DNA of 64,000 bases from Bradyrhizobium cenepequi (GCF_020329485.1 NZ_JAGKJI010000003.1:186001-250000), one strand, 5' to 3'. Counted from the first letter of the stretch, positions 8,894 to 18,359 are shown. The notes: generated by a model not told the origin, from the sequence alone. Made by a program: numbers and translations.

Positions 8894-10143
8894 ATTTCAA
8901 TCGGCCTTTCAGGATCGAGCCGACGCCCGAGGATCGCAAGAACGATCCGGCGCCGGTGCGGCATGGCCGTTCATGGATTGGCCGGATTGCGGGCGTGGCG
9001 CTGGGGCTGATTGGAACGGGCGCGCTGGCGTCCGGGGCCTGGAGTCACTATGCTCAATATCGCCAGACGATGGCCACCGCCGAAGAGCGCCGCGATCTCG
9101 TTCCGGATGTTCGTGTGACGACCGTCGAGCCCAGCGACGGGATCGACGTTGTGAACCTGCCGGCAACCACCTCGGCCTTTGCCTCCGCCAATATCTTCGC
9201 ACGCGCCAGCGGCTATATAGCCAAGCGCGAGGTGGACATCGGTGATCACGTCAAGGAAGGGCAATTGCTGGCGGAGATTGTGGCGCCAGAGCTCGACCAT
9301 CAGATCGCGCAGGCCGAGGCGACGCTCGGACAGCTCAAGTCCGCACTGCAGCAGGCGCAGGCCAACAGGGAGCTGGCCAAGGTGACCTGGGACCGCGACA
9401 AGCCGCTGGTCGAGAAGGGCTGGCTCACCGCGCAGCAGGGAACGATCGATTCCCAGACGCTCAAGGCGCAAGAGGCTGCGGTCTCGGTGGCGCAGGCCAA
9501 TGTAGTCGCCGAGGACGCGCAGCTCCAGGTGCTGCATCAGCAGAAGATCTATCAGCACGTCGTTGCGCCCTTTGACGGCGTGATCACCCAGCGCAATATC
9601 GATGTCGGCAGCCTGGTGCAGGCGGATGCGACCAGCGGCACGTTCATGTTCACGATCATGCAGAGCAATGTCATCCGCACCCAGGTGTTCGTTCCGCAGG
9701 ATGCGGCGTTCGGAGTGCGGCCGGGGATCGACGCCATCGTGCACGTTCCGGAACTGCCCGATCGCAGCTTTCCTGGCAAGGTGACGCGGATCGCGAACGC
9801 AATGCAGCCGGGCTCGCGAACGCTGTTGACCGAGATCGATATCCCGAATCCGGACGGTACGCTTACGCCGGGCATCTACTGCACGATTGAGCTGCGCATT
9901 CCACGCAAGACGCCGAGCTTCAAAGTGTCTGCGGACGCGATCATTTTCAATCAAGGCGGCCTGCAGGTCGCCGTGGTCGAGAACGGGGTGGTGCACCTGC
10001 GCAAGATCAACGTCGTTCGGGACCTGGGCCGGCAAGTGGAGATCAACAGCGGCGTCAAGACGGGCGACAAGGTGATCCTCAATCCGTCGGTCGATCTCGC
10101 TGACGGCAGCCGCGTGACCCTCAGGACCCAGGCCGTTTCCTGA
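8890..10143 (+). CDS. RND efflux periplasmic adaptor (HlyD/AcrA family)
   Basis: A 417-residue membrane-fusion protein. One N-terminal transmembrane anchor lies near residues 31-53. A lipoyl-type half-motif (ASGYIAKREVDIGDHVKEGQLL, about 104-125) precedes a long alpha-helical hairpin rich in Gln/Ala (about 135-215). The second lipoyl half and beta-barrel domain (VAPFDGVITQRNIDVGSLV) follow. It links the pump encoded just upstream to an outer-membrane channel. The gene order pump then adaptor is the reverse of classical acrAB. It lacks a lipobox, so it is membrane-anchored and not a lipoprotein. Confidence 0.93.
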   Translation: MNFNRPFRIEPTPEDRKNDPAPVRHGRSWIGRIAGVALGLIGTGALASGAWSHYAQYRQTMATAEERRDLVPDVRVTTVEPSDGIDVVNLPATTSAFASANIFARASGYIAKREVDIGDHVKEGQLLAEIVAPELDHQIAQAEATLGQLKSALQQAQANRELAKVTWDRDKPLVEKGWLTAQQGTIDSQTLKAQEAAVSVAQANVVAEDAQLQVLHQQKIYQHVVAPFDGVITQRNIDVGSLVQADATSGTFMFTIMQSNVIRTQVFVPQDAAFGVRPGIDAIVHVPELPDRSFPGKVTRIANAMQPGSRTLLTEIDIPNPDGTLTPGIYCTIELRIPRKTPSFKVSADAIIFNQGGLQVAVVENGVVHLRKINVVRDLGRQVEINSGVKTGDKVILNPSVDLADGSRVTLRTQAVS

Positions 10144-10382
10144 CGTCTCTCCGCCGATTTGGCTGATCGGCAGTAGAAGCCTCTCCATAAAGTGCAATTT
10201 AATGGCGTGGTTCCGCCGCCGAGCCTATGCTGGTTGAAGGCGGCCCCACCGCCCGAGGCGGAGACCAGTTCAGCCGTTGAGCGGGCGCATCCCCGACCTG
10301 AAGTGCAGGCTGACGGCGCCGCGCTCCGAGCGGCCCCGGTGGCAATTGGGCCTCCGGCATGATGGTTGTCGAGAACGGACTG

Positions 10383-11060
10383 ATGACAAAGGTGCTCTTG
10401 ATCGAGGATGACGGCGAGACTGCCGAGGAGATCACGGCCGAACTCGCCGAACGCGGCTTCGAGGTTGAATGGTCGGCCAATGGTCGAGAGGGTCTCGACA
10501 AGGCACGCAGCCTGAGGCCTGACGCCATGATCGTCGACCGCCTGCTACCCGGAATGGATGGGCTCAGCGTGATCGAGACCTTGCGGAAGGAGCAGGTTCG
10601 CACACCGGTGCTGGTGCTAAGCGCACTCGGTGCGGTGGATGACCGTGTGCGGGGCTTGCGCATGGGCGGCGATGACTATCTCACCAAGCCTTTCGCCGTC
10701 GTGGAACTGATCGCCCGGATAGAAGCGCTGCTCCGGCGGCCAGTGGAATCGCGCGAGACGCTGCTGCGCGTGGGGCAGCTCGAACTCGACTTGATCGAGC
10801 GTAGCGCCAAGCGGGCCGATCGAGTGATCGATCTCCTGCCGCGCGAATTTCGCCTGCTCGAATATATGATGCGGCGCAGCGACCAGCTGCTGACGCGCGC
10901 CATGCTGCTTGAAGAGGTCTGGAACTACAAGTTCGTCCCGGCGACAAATCTGGTCGACGTGCATATGGGCCGCTTGCGCCACAAGGTGGACGGACCGGGA
11001 GAAACTCCGATGATCCAGAATGTCCGCGGTGCCGGTTTCATCCTCCGTGCTGCCTCCTGA
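10383..11060 (+). CDS. OmpR-family response regulator
   Basis: A 225-residue two-domain regulator. The receiver domain has acidic pocket D9/D10, phospho-acceptor D52 (MIVDRLLPG), and K102 in DDYLTKPF. The C-terminal winged helix (about 130-225) ends in MIQNVRGAGFIL, typical of OmpR/PhoB proteins. The ATG at 10383 (MTKVLLIEDD) gives the standard family N-terminus; an in-frame ATG 24 bases upstream is less likely. It is followed by its histidine kinase after 20 bases. Because it follows the RND pump genes by about 240 bases in the same direction, it may control their expression. Confidence 0.95.
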   Translation: MTKVLLIEDDGETAEEITAELAERGFEVEWSANGREGLDKARSLRPDAMIVDRLLPGMDGLSVIETLRKEQVRTPVLVLSALGAVDDRVRGLRMGGDDYLTKPFAVVELIARIEALLRRPVESRETLLRVGQLELDLIERSAKRADRVIDLLPREFRLLEYMMRRSDQLLTRAMLLEEVWNYKFVPATNLVDVHMGRLRHKVDGPGETPMIQNVRGAGFILRAAS

Positions 11061-11080
11061 GATATTGCGCGCTCCGATCG

Positions 11081-12478
11081 ATGGCCGTTGACGTCATGCA
11101 GAGACATCCGAACCCGATGGGCCAGTGGCAATTCATCCGCTCGAACAGCTTTCGCTGGGCACTTGCGGTGGCGGGCGTCCTTGCCGTCTTCATGATCGCG
11201 CTGTTCGGTTTCATCTACGTGAAGATCGACAACTATCTGATCGATCGGACCGACCGCATGCTCGCCCGTCAGATCTCCTTCATGACGATGCTGCCGATGG
11301 AGCGCCAGCTCGATGCTATTGAAGATCATTTGCGGCAGGACTCGCGGGGCGTTCAGTTTGCAGGGGTGTTTGGCTCGGACGGGCGGAGATTGGCCGGCAA
11401 CATGGAGCGTCTTCCGATCGGTCTCAAGATTGACGCGCCGGCGCAGAGCGTCACGGCGGCGAGGGTAGACCAGCCCAATCACGATCACTCAGTCCGCGCC
11501 ATCAGCAAGCGGATGCCAAATGGCAACCTCCTGGTGATTGCGCGCAATGTCGATGAGACCAACGAGATTTCGCATGTCGTCGGCGAAGCGCTTGCGTTCG
11601 GACTATTTCCGGCATTCATTATCTGTCTTCTGGCCGGCGCCTGGCTGAGCGTGCGCGCGCAGCGGCAGGTCGAGGAGGTCAACCAGCGCGTCCAGCGCAT
11701 TATCGCCGGTGATCTGCGTGAACGGCTGCCATATAGCGATGGCAGCGAGCCGTTCTCGAAGCTCGCGGTCGTCGTCAACGGCATGCTCGACGAGATGGAA
11801 ACGATGATCAACGCTCTGGCCGGCGTCGGCAACGATATCGCCCACGATCTCAGGACGCCGCTGACGCGCGCCAGGCTCGCGCTTGAGCGCGGGCGCACCC
11901 ATGCAACGTCGCTTGAGCAGCTTCAGACGGTCGCAGACAAGGCGATCGCCGGTATCGATCAGTCGCTGACGATCATCACGGCGCTGTTGCGGCTTGCCGA
12001 GATCGAGAACAGCCGGCGGTCGGCCGGCTTCGGCATCGTGCCACTGCATGAGATGTTGCGCGAAGTCTGCGACATCTATGAGCCGATCGCGGAGAACAAG
12101 AATATCGCGCTGAGTGTCCACGCCGAGCACCCGCTCAACGTGCGCGGCGATCGGGACCTGTTGATCGAAGCCGTCACCAATCTCGTCGACAACGCCATCA
12201 AGTTCACTCCGGAGGGGGGCAAGGTCGACATCGAACTGTTGCGCAACGGGAACGAAACGATGATCCGCGTACACGATACCGGCAGCGGGATCACGGAAGA
12301 GGAACGCGACGCGGTGCTGCGGCGCTTCTATCGGTCCGACAAGATGCGTAACACGCCGGGCGTCGGCCTCGGCCTCAATCTGGTGGCTGCGATCGTCAAG
12401 CTGCACGGCTTCCGGCTGACCATTCATCCCGGCGCGGGATGCCGCGTCGAGATCGCTTGCCCGGATCCGATGGCCTAA
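11081..12478 (+). CDS. Sensor histidine kinase
   Basis: A 465-residue membrane kinase. Two transmembrane segments lie near residues 26-48 and 171-191 and bracket a periplasmic sensor loop of about 120 residues. A HAMP linker (about 192-245) and the H-box follow, with H255 in NDIAHDLRTPLTRAR. The ATPase domain has N-box VTNLVDNAIKFTPEGG, a G1 box with HDTGSGI, and GVGLGLNL. It should phosphorylate the response regulator encoded just upstream. The sensor loop shows no recognisable ligand domain. Confidence 0.93.
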   Translation: MAVDVMQRHPNPMGQWQFIRSNSFRWALAVAGVLAVFMIALFGFIYVKIDNYLIDRTDRMLARQISFMTMLPMERQLDAIEDHLRQDSRGVQFAGVFGSDGRRLAGNMERLPIGLKIDAPAQSVTAARVDQPNHDHSVRAISKRMPNGNLLVIARNVDETNEISHVVGEALAFGLFPAFIICLLAGAWLSVRAQRQVEEVNQRVQRIIAGDLRERLPYSDGSEPFSKLAVVVNGMLDEMETMINALAGVGNDIAHDLRTPLTRARLALERGRTHATSLEQLQTVADKAIAGIDQSLTIITALLRLAEIENSRRSAGFGIVPLHEMLREVCDIYEPIAENKNIALSVHAEHPLNVRGDRDLLIEAVTNLVDNAIKFTPEGGKVDIELLRNGNETMIRVHDTGSGITEEERDAVLRRFYRSDKMRNTPGVGLGLNLVAAIVKLHGFRLTIHPGAGCRVEIACPDPMA

Positions 12479-12516
12479 ACTGGGCGTGCACAGTTCGGGA
12501 GGAATCGAGGGCAGTC

Positions 12517-13527
12517 ATGACCGAAGGACGCTATCGGCTGATCGGATCCACTGCGTCGCCTTATGCGCTCAAGCTGCGCGCATTGCTGCGCTATCGCCGG
12601 ATCCCGCATGACTGGGTGATCATGACTAAGGCGCTGCGTCAGGCAACGGCGCATCTGCGGCCGATGCTGATCCCGGTGCTGCAATATCCCGACGGGAGCT
12701 ATCGTGGCGAAACGACGACGCTCGCCTACGATCTCGAGACGCGGCATGCCGGTCGATCGGTGATCCCCGAGGACAAGTCGGTCGCGTTCATTTGCGATGT
12801 CCTGGAAGACCTCGCCGACGAATGGGCGGTGAAGCCGTTGTTCCTCTACCGTTGGTGGGATGTGGAAGACCAGACCTATGTCTCGCGCTGGGCCGGCGAG
12901 GAATGGTCGACCTCGGAGGCGGAGACCGGCAGCGCGGAGGAGATCGAGGAGTTCCGGCAGCGACAGATTTCGCGCATGGCGATCCTCGGGGCGACCGCAG
13001 AGAACAAGCCGCTGCTCGAAGAAAGCTACCGGCGCATTCTCGCAGCGTTCGAGCCGCATGTCGGGATGACCAGATATCTGTTCGGCAGCAGGCCCTCGCT
13101 GGCGGATTTCGCTTGGTTCGGCCAACTCCGCGAAATGGCGACCGATCCGACGCCGATGCGAATCATGCGGGCCGTGGCGCCATTCACCGACCACTGGGTG
13201 CGGCGGCTCGATGATGCTTCCGGCGTCGATGGCGCCTGGTATCCGCGCGAGCAGGCGCTGAATGGATGGGCCGAGGCGCTGTTGAAGATTGCCGGCGAGC
13301 TCTATCTGCCGTTCCTGGTCGCCAATGCAGAGGCCCTTGCGAAGGGGTTGGAGCGGCTCGAGATCAGCGTCTGGGGTCTGCCTTATGCGCTCGCGCCATT
13401 CAAATATCAGGTCAAGTGCCTGCAGCAGCTACGCGAGAAATTTGCAGCGCTGAATGCGGCAGACCGCGACGCTCTGCAGCCGCTGCTCGAGCGCACCGGA
13501 TGCTGGGTGCATCTCGCCGCCCACTAG
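12517..13527 (+). CDS. Glutathione S-transferase-like protein
   Basis: A 336-residue protein whose first 85 residues match a thioredoxin-fold GST N-terminal domain: GSTASPYALKLRALLRYRRIP, LIPVLQYPDGSYRGETTTLAYDLE. An all-helical C-terminal domain includes FGSRPSLADFAWFGQL (about 195), the usual GST N-capping region. It is longer than a normal GST (about 200-230), with an extra C-terminal helical extension. The position of the catalytic Ser/Cys is occupied by SPY. The start at 12517 is supported by GGGAGGA upstream. It follows the histidine kinase closely; substrate unknown. Confidence 0.8.
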   Translation: MTEGRYRLIGSTASPYALKLRALLRYRRIPHDWVIMTKALRQATAHLRPMLIPVLQYPDGSYRGETTTLAYDLETRHAGRSVIPEDKSVAFICDVLEDLADEWAVKPLFLYRWWDVEDQTYVSRWAGEEWSTSEAETGSAEEIEEFRQRQISRMAILGATAENKPLLEESYRRILAAFEPHVGMTRYLFGSRPSLADFAWFGQLREMATDPTPMRIMRAVAPFTDHWVRRLDDASGVDGAWYPREQALNGWAEALLKIAGELYLPFLVANAEALAKGLERLEISVWGLPYALAPFKYQVKCLQQLREKFAALNAADRDALQPLLERTGCWVHLAAH

Positions 13528-13561
13528 ACTAATCGGCTGTCCTTGCAACAAGCGAACCTGC

Positions 13562-13816
13562 CTATCGCGTGCAGGATGGCAAGGTCTTGATGGCTTCCTC
13601 CGCCTCGGCCCGGCTCTTGTAAACCGTGTCGCTCGCGACCGTGATGTTCGGCGTATCCGTCTTTGGCGTCTTGTCGGCGACGGAGCAACTCTTGGTCAGC
13701 GAATTCAGCACGACATAGAACGTCGGACCCGTTCTCGTGCTCTGGGCGAGAGCAGGGGCATGGGCGACGGCCGCGAGCGCCGCGACCACGCCGAGACAAA
13801 GCGGATAGCGTTTCAT
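13562..13816 (-). CDS. Small secreted hypothetical protein
   Basis: An 84-residue protein beginning MKRYPLCLGVVAALAAVAHA with a signal peptide ending near ALAQ (residue about 25). The mature part has two cysteines (SLTKSCSV and the C-terminal LPSCTR) that could form a disulfide. Two adjacent ATG codons exist; the second (13816) has the better distance from GGGAGG. I do not recognise a family. The mature portion resembles small exported proteins of Bradyrhizobium without assigned function. Confidence 0.65.
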   Translation of the reverse strand: MKRYPLCLGVVAALAAVAHAPALAQSTRTGPTFYVVLNSLTKSCSVADKTPKTDTPNITVASDTVYKSRAEAEEAIKTLPSCTR

Positions 13817-14344
13817 CATGACCTCCCTCGGTTCGAGAGAAGTTAGCGCGCGAAGGGGAGTTCGGTTCCGGATCGGGATGGCGGATCTCAGTGCCGCCTC
13901 ATCCGCAAATTAATGGGCCCCGGTGCATTGGAGCATCGCGGGGCCCTGCATCTTCGTTTTAGCGAAGGATTCTGGTAGACACCAGGATAACTCTGGATCG
14001 ACAAGCGCGTGGCCTTTGCGCTCCAATCCTGCGGATATGTTCAGATTGTTGATGGCGCAACGCGGCGGCTAGCAGCTGCTGTTCACCTCAACGTGCGCCG
14101 AGACCTTGCTCGTGAGCAAGGTCACTGGACTGGCCCGGTGGCGTCATGCTCCTCTCCAAGAGTGGGCCCGACGGACATCTGTCCGTACCCTCTGCCTGCC
14201 GTCTGACCACATGATCAGCCGGCAATTCCTGCGAGGCGGGGAGCCAAGGCTCCAGCACCCCAACAAGTGCATCGAGAAAATGCTGCGGCAGATATTGGAG
14301 ACTGTCAAGTTAAGTCGGGGTTCCCTGACGAGGCGAGGGAACCA
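13817..14344. other. Gene-free stretch with inverted repeats
   Basis: No convincing coding sequence. Three inverted repeats are visible. GGGCCCCG arms lie at 13915-13922 and 13939-13946. A perfect 10-base hairpin GACCTTGCTC-GT-GAGCAAGGTC lies at 14102-14123. GGTTCCCT/AGGGAACC lies at 14319-14343, directly after the end of the leftward catabolic gene set. The first third should also contain the promoter of the small secreted gene to the left. Confidence 0.5.
14319..14343 (-). terminator. Candidate terminator hairpin after the leftward catabolic genes
   Basis: Perfect 8-base arms GGTTCCCT and AGGGAACC with a 9-base loop lie immediately beyond the stop codon of the isomerase-like gene. No T-run follows on the transcribed strand, so intrinsic termination is uncertain. 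Confidence 0.4.
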
Positions 14345-14986
14345 TCACGCGCCTGATCGTTTCTTGTGCCGGCTGCCAAGGGCCGTCGCAGCGGACACCG
14401 GATCGTTGATGCGCTCGATCAGCACGTCAATGCGATCGCCGCCCCAGAACAGTTCGCCGTTGAACACCATCGTCGGAACGCCGAACACGCCGAGCGCTTC
14501 CGCTTCCCCGATGATCCGATCATGTTCCGCTCGCGCGGGCCCATGAACATATTCCTCGAAGTCTTTCGCCGAGCCACTGATCGAGGCGATCACGCCAGCG
14601 ATCTCAGATAGTTCGTCGATCTCCAGATCATGGTTCCAAAACCGGCGAAAAACCGTGTCGTGGTACGGCCTGAACAGGCCATGGCGTTGGGCGAACAGCA
14701 TGCCGGCGCTGGAATAGATCGCGTCGTAGATTCGCCGCGGCCCTTTCATCGTCAGCCCTTGCGCGTTGGCGAAACGCCGCGCGTCCATATAGGCGTAGCG
14801 CACCTTGCGCCAGAAATGCGGCGTACGTTCTTCCACCGTCCCCATGAACTCCGCGACCCGCAACGCATAGGGCAGCCACTCCAGTTCGACGCCATGCTGC
14901 TCTTCAAGCTCGAACAGGCGCTTGTTGGCGACGAAGGCGTAAGGGCTCTTGTAGTCGGTGTAGATGCGTACGCGAGGCTTCTCCAT
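14345..14986 (-). CDS. 2-hydroxychromene-2-carboxylate isomerase-like protein (DsbA-fold)
   Basis: A 213-residue member of the DsbA/kappa-GST fold. The N-terminus MEKPRVRIYTDYKSPYAFVA places Ser/Pro where HCCA isomerase binds glutathione, and the C-terminal GVFGVPTMVFNGELFWGGDR is the family hallmark. HCCA isomerases convert the ring-opened intermediate of naphthalene-type degradation; related proteins serve other aromatic routes. The ATG at 14986 has AAGGA about 9 bases upstream; a TTG at 15010 is the alternative. It is the last gene of a leftward group after the Baeyer-Villiger monooxygenase, which supports a catabolic role. The actual substrate is not known. Confidence 0.85.
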   Translation of the reverse strand: MEKPRVRIYTDYKSPYAFVANKRLFELEEQHGVELEWLPYALRVAEFMGTVEERTPHFWRKVRYAYMDARRFANAQGLTMKGPRRIYDAIYSSAGMLFAQRHGLFRPYHDTVFRRFWNHDLEIDELSEIAGVIASISGSAKDFEEYVHGPARAEHDRIIGEAEALGVFGVPTMVFNGELFWGGDRIDVLIERINDPVSAATALGSRHKKRSGA

Positions 14987-15006
14987 CCCGGGTCGTCCTT
15001 CCGCTC

Positions 15007-16926
15007 TCAAGCATCTGCACGTTTCGTCTGCCGATACTGGCTGAGATCGGGATCGTGGGTCATCGCCCAGTAATCAACGAAGCGCCAGGGCATGGCCGAG
15101 AATACGCGGCCCTGGCTGTTGCGGTAATAGGTCGTCATGCCCGGATGGGTCCAGATCAACTGCTCATGCTCGGCGTCGACCTTGCGGACATATTGATCGT
15201 GCGCTTCCTTGCTGACATCGATGGCGGCGATGCCTTCCTCGATCATCTCGACCAGGCAAGCCGAGATGTAACGGCTCTGGCATTCCGACTGGAAAATCAC
15301 GCTGCCGCCATGCGCAGGTCCTGAGTTCGGACCCAGCATCAGGAACAGGTTTGGGAAGTTTGGCACGGTCAAACCGAGATAGGCCGTCGGGTTGTCGTTG
15401 GCCCAGGCGTTCCTGAGATTGTTGCCGGCGCGCCCAGTGATGTTGAGCCGTGCCGCCATCTCCGAAACCCTGAAGCCGGTGGAGATGACGATGACGTCGT
15501 GCGCACGCTGCTTGCCATCCGCCGTGACGATGCCGTTGTGTACAAAGTGATCGATGGGATCGGTGACCAGTTCGACATTCGGCTTTGTTAGTGTCTTGAA
15601 CCAGTTGTTGTCGAGCAGGATGCGCTTGCCATAGGGCGGATAGGTCGGCACGCATTTTTCGATGAGGTCGGGGCGATCCTTGAGCTCGGACAGGATGAAA
15701 TCCGTCAGCTCCTGCCGGTGACGGTCATTGCCCTTGTTGACGGCGCGCGCCGGATGCGGCCAGTTCGGATCCTTGCGCAGGAACGGCAGCAGGCCGTCGC
15801 CATAGCGCCAGAACATGTTGAAGCGGTACCATTGCACATAGAAGGGCAAGTGCGCGAGCAGCCATTGCGCGCCCTCCGTGATCGGGTCCGAGTAGCCCTT
15901 GACCGGCCGCGCCCATTGCGCGGTGCGCTGATATACCGTGACCGATGAAACCCGATCGGCAATGGTGGGCACGAGCTGCATTGCGGTAGCGCCAGTGCCG
16001 ATCACGGCGACGCGCTTGCCGTCAACGTTGATATCATTGGACCACAGCGCCGAATGCACGGCGAGACCCTGATAGTCCTCCTCGCCCTTGAAGCGAGCCG
16101 GGGCGGGGTCATTGAGCTGGCCGATGGCGCTGACCAGAACCGTCGACTCGAACGTTTCTTCGCCATCCCTGGTCTTGAGGATCGAAATCCAGCGCCGCTT
16201 GTTCTCGTCCCAGCGCGACGCGGTCAGTTCGGTGTTGAGCCGAACATGGCGGCGGATGCCGTGTTCGCGCACCACTTTCAAGAGGTAGTCGAGCAGTTCC
16301 TGTCGCGGCGCGAAGTAGCGGGTCCACTGGTTCCGCTCGCCGAAGGAGAAGGAGTAGGAGTGGTTCGGTGTATCGACGCCGCAGCCGGGATAGCGGTTGA
16401 CGTACCAGGTGCCGCCGATCTCGTCCTGTTTCTCCACGATAGTGTAGGGAATACCGAGCCGGTCCAGCGCGACACCAAGTGCAATCGCGCACACGCCGGC
16501 GCCGACGATCAGGACGTGCTGTTCGGCGAGCCTCTTGTCCGATGGACGTTTGGTCCAGCGCGCGTCGCGCGGAATGAAGCCCATCTCCTCGCGCATCAGC
16601 GGTGCATATTCCGCCGCGACGTTCTCGCCAAGCGTCGCGCACATCATCTTCAGCATCAACTCATTGCCGGGGTCGGTTATAACAGGCTTGGGCTCGCCGT
16701 TCTCATAGAGCTTCAGGACCGCCGCGCGGATTTCGTCCTGGATCTCCTTCGGCACGCCGGCGTCCGGATCGGGGATCAGGCGCACGTCGCGCTTGGGCTT
16801 GTACGGCGGTTCGAGCCAACGCTCGTCGCCGGTCATGTGCACCAGCACCATCAGCAGCACGCGGATATCGCCTTCGGCGATCGCAGAGGCAAGGTCCAGT
16901 TTCTTGCGCGACATTTCTATGTTCAT
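15007..16926 (-). CDS. Baeyer-Villiger-type flavin monooxygenase, 4-hydroxyacetophenone monooxygenase-like
   Basis: A 639-residue class B flavoprotein that should insert one oxygen next to a ketone carbonyl using NADPH and FAD. An N-terminal extension of about 125 residues, including LLMVLVHMTGDERWLEPPYKP, resembles the one in 4-hydroxyacetophenone monooxygenase. The FAD Rossmann motif GAGVCAIALG is near residue 138. The BVMO fingerprint appears as YQGLAVHSALW near 290 (Tyr in place of the usual Phe), and the NADPH motif GTGATA is near 307. The ATG at 16926 was chosen because GAGGA lies upstream and the conserved extension starts there. Neighbours (SDR, acyl-CoA synthetase, isomerase) fit degradation of an aromatic or cyclic ketone. 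Confidence 0.9.
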   Translation of the reverse strand: MNIEMSRKKLDLASAIAEGDIRVLLMVLVHMTGDERWLEPPYKPKRDVRLIPDPDAGVPKEIQDEIRAAVLKLYENGEPKPVITDPGNELMLKMMCATLGENVAAEYAPLMREEMGFIPRDARWTKRPSDKRLAEQHVLIVGAGVCAIALGVALDRLGIPYTIVEKQDEIGGTWYVNRYPGCGVDTPNHSYSFSFGERNQWTRYFAPRQELLDYLLKVVREHGIRRHVRLNTELTASRWDENKRRWISILKTRDGEETFESTVLVSAIGQLNDPAPARFKGEEDYQGLAVHSALWSNDINVDGKRVAVIGTGATAMQLVPTIADRVSSVTVYQRTAQWARPVKGYSDPITEGAQWLLAHLPFYVQWYRFNMFWRYGDGLLPFLRKDPNWPHPARAVNKGNDRHRQELTDFILSELKDRPDLIEKCVPTYPPYGKRILLDNNWFKTLTKPNVELVTDPIDHFVHNGIVTADGKQRAHDVIVISTGFRVSEMAARLNITGRAGNNLRNAWANDNPTAYLGLTVPNFPNLFLMLGPNSGPAHGGSVIFQSECQSRYISACLVEMIEEGIAAIDVSKEAHDQYVRKVDAEHEQLIWTHPGMTTYYRNSQGRVFSAMPWRFVDYWAMTHDPDLSQYRQTKRADA

Positions 16927-16936
16927 GCTGTTGTCC

Positions 16937-17710
16937 TCACGCTTCCGGTGCTTCCGGCAGCCCGCCATAGGCGGCCCATGTGCTGCCCGCGATAAAGCCG
17001 GCATCGACTGGCAGGTTGATGCCGGTGACGCCACTGCTTTTCGGGGAAAGCAGCCAGGCGATCGCCTGCGCTACTTCGAACGGCTCGACCAGCCGGTTCA
17101 TGGCGGTGGGCCGTGACAGCAGTTCCTTGTCAAGAGCGCCCGAGGCGATGCCGGCTTCCAGCATTGCCGTGCGGGTAAAGCCCGGCGATACCGCGTTGAC
17201 GCGCACGCCGACCCGGCCCCACTCGGCTGCAAGCGTTTGCGTGATCTGTATGACGCCGGCCTTCGCCGCGGTATAGGCGTGGATCGGGCCGGAGGTCATG
17301 CCGGCGACGGAGGCGACGTTGACGATGGCGCCGTTTCGCCGTGCAGCCATCCGCACGCCGACGCTGCGGGCGACCAGAAAGGTGCCACGCAGGTCGATAT
17401 TGACCTCGCGGTCCCATTGCTCCATCCGCACGCGCTCGATCCGATGCATCTTGCCGAACACGCCGGCAGCATTGACGAGGCCGGTGATCGGCCCGTGCGC
17501 GGCCTCGATATCGGCAATGCCGGCTGTGACGGTCGCCTCGCTCGCGACGTCGAAGGGGGCAGGCCAGAGGATCGCATCGGTTCCGACCAGCGGTTCCGGC
17601 GCGATGTCGACGATGACGATGCGCTGGCCCTGGTCGGCCATCAGCGTGGCGGTGGCGGCTCCGATGCCGCGGCTGCCGCCGGTGACGAGAACGAGTCCGT
17701 CAGTGCTCAT
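16937..17710 (-). CDS. Short-chain dehydrogenase/reductase
   Basis: A 257-residue classical SDR. The cofactor motif TGGSRGIG is at residues about 9-16. The catalytic triad appears as Ser (in VNVASVAGMTSG) and Tyr-x-x-x-Lys (YTAAKAG), and the NNAG equivalent is VNAAGV. Asp after the second strand (IVDIAPE) favours NAD over NADP. Its start overlaps the end of the TetR gene by 11 bases, and 10 bases separate it from the monooxygenase, so the genes are one operon. A likely role is oxidation of a secondary alcohol to the ketone that the monooxygenase uses. Confidence 0.92.
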   Translation of the reverse strand: MSTDGLVLVTGGSRGIGAATATLMADQGQRIVIVDIAPEPLVGTDAILWPAPFDVASEATVTAGIADIEAAHGPITGLVNAAGVFGKMHRIERVRMEQWDREVNIDLRGTFLVARSVGVRMAARRNGAIVNVASVAGMTSGPIHAYTAAKAGVIQITQTLAAEWGRVGVRVNAVSPGFTRTAMLEAGIASGALDKELLSRPTAMNRLVEPFEVAQAIAWLLSPKSSGVTGINLPVDAGFIAGSTWAAYGGLPEAPEA

Positions 17711-18359
17711 GACCGTTATCCTCACTTGCTCTGTTGAACAGCCCGCGGGTCACAAGCTTGCGATAAGCGGAGATCACATGGTCGGGCGGGGCGGTGACCT
17801 TGCCGCCGGCGTAGGAATAGCGGCGGCTGAGATAGCCGCGCGCGCCCATCAGCATCTGCACGACGGCCTCGAACTCCTCGTCGCTGAAATCAATGATCTC
17901 GCCGGCCCGCCGCGCACGGCGGAGGATGCGCACATAGGCGGTCGAGATATTCTCGAAATGTTTCTGGTAGCCCATCGGCGCAAAGAACTCGGCCTCGTTG
18001 AGGATGCGCAGAAACTCTGGCACGTCGAGGATGAAATCGAAGAAGGAGGAAAAGCGCTCGATCTCCTCCCGCGCCGTTTGCGCGGTGCCGGTGCGCGCGT
18101 GGATGAAGCGCACCATGTCCAGCCCAATCTTCGGCAAGAGCTGTTCGAGCAGTTCCTGGCGGCTCTCAAAATGGTTGTAGAAGGTGCCTTGCGCGACGCC
18201 CGCTTCCTCGGTGATGCGGGCGACGGAAGCTTCAGCGTAGCCATACTGACCAACCACCTTGGTCGCGGCATCGAAGATCTTTTGCTTGGTCCAGGCGTTG
18301 CGCTCGACCCGATTGAGCTTGGTGACTTTGGCGGGAGCGGCGCGCGATGCTTGGCTCAT
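17700..18359 (-). CDS. TetR-family transcriptional regulator
   Basis: A 219-residue repressor. The helix-turn-helix is at about residues 27-70, with GYAEASVARITEEAGVAQGTFYNHF typical of TetR (shown as IAxxAGVxxGTxYxHF). The C-terminal part is helical and should bind ligand. It sits inside the operon, overlapping the acyl-CoA synthetase gene by four bases upstream (ATGA) and the SDR gene downstream. It therefore probably autoregulates the operon, possibly in response to an acyl-CoA or ketone intermediate. The divergent liv operon at 20.0 kb may share its control region. Confidence 0.93.
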   Translation of the reverse strand: MSQASRAAPAKVTKLNRVERNAWTKQKIFDAATKVVGQYGYAEASVARITEEAGVAQGTFYNHFESRQELLEQLLPKIGLDMVRFIHARTGTAQTAREEIERFSSFFDFILDVPEFLRILNEAEFFAPMGYQKHFENISTAYVRILRRARRAGEIIDFSDEEFEAVVQMLMGARGYLSRRYSYAGGKVTAPPDHVISAYRKLVTRGLFNRASEDNGHEH

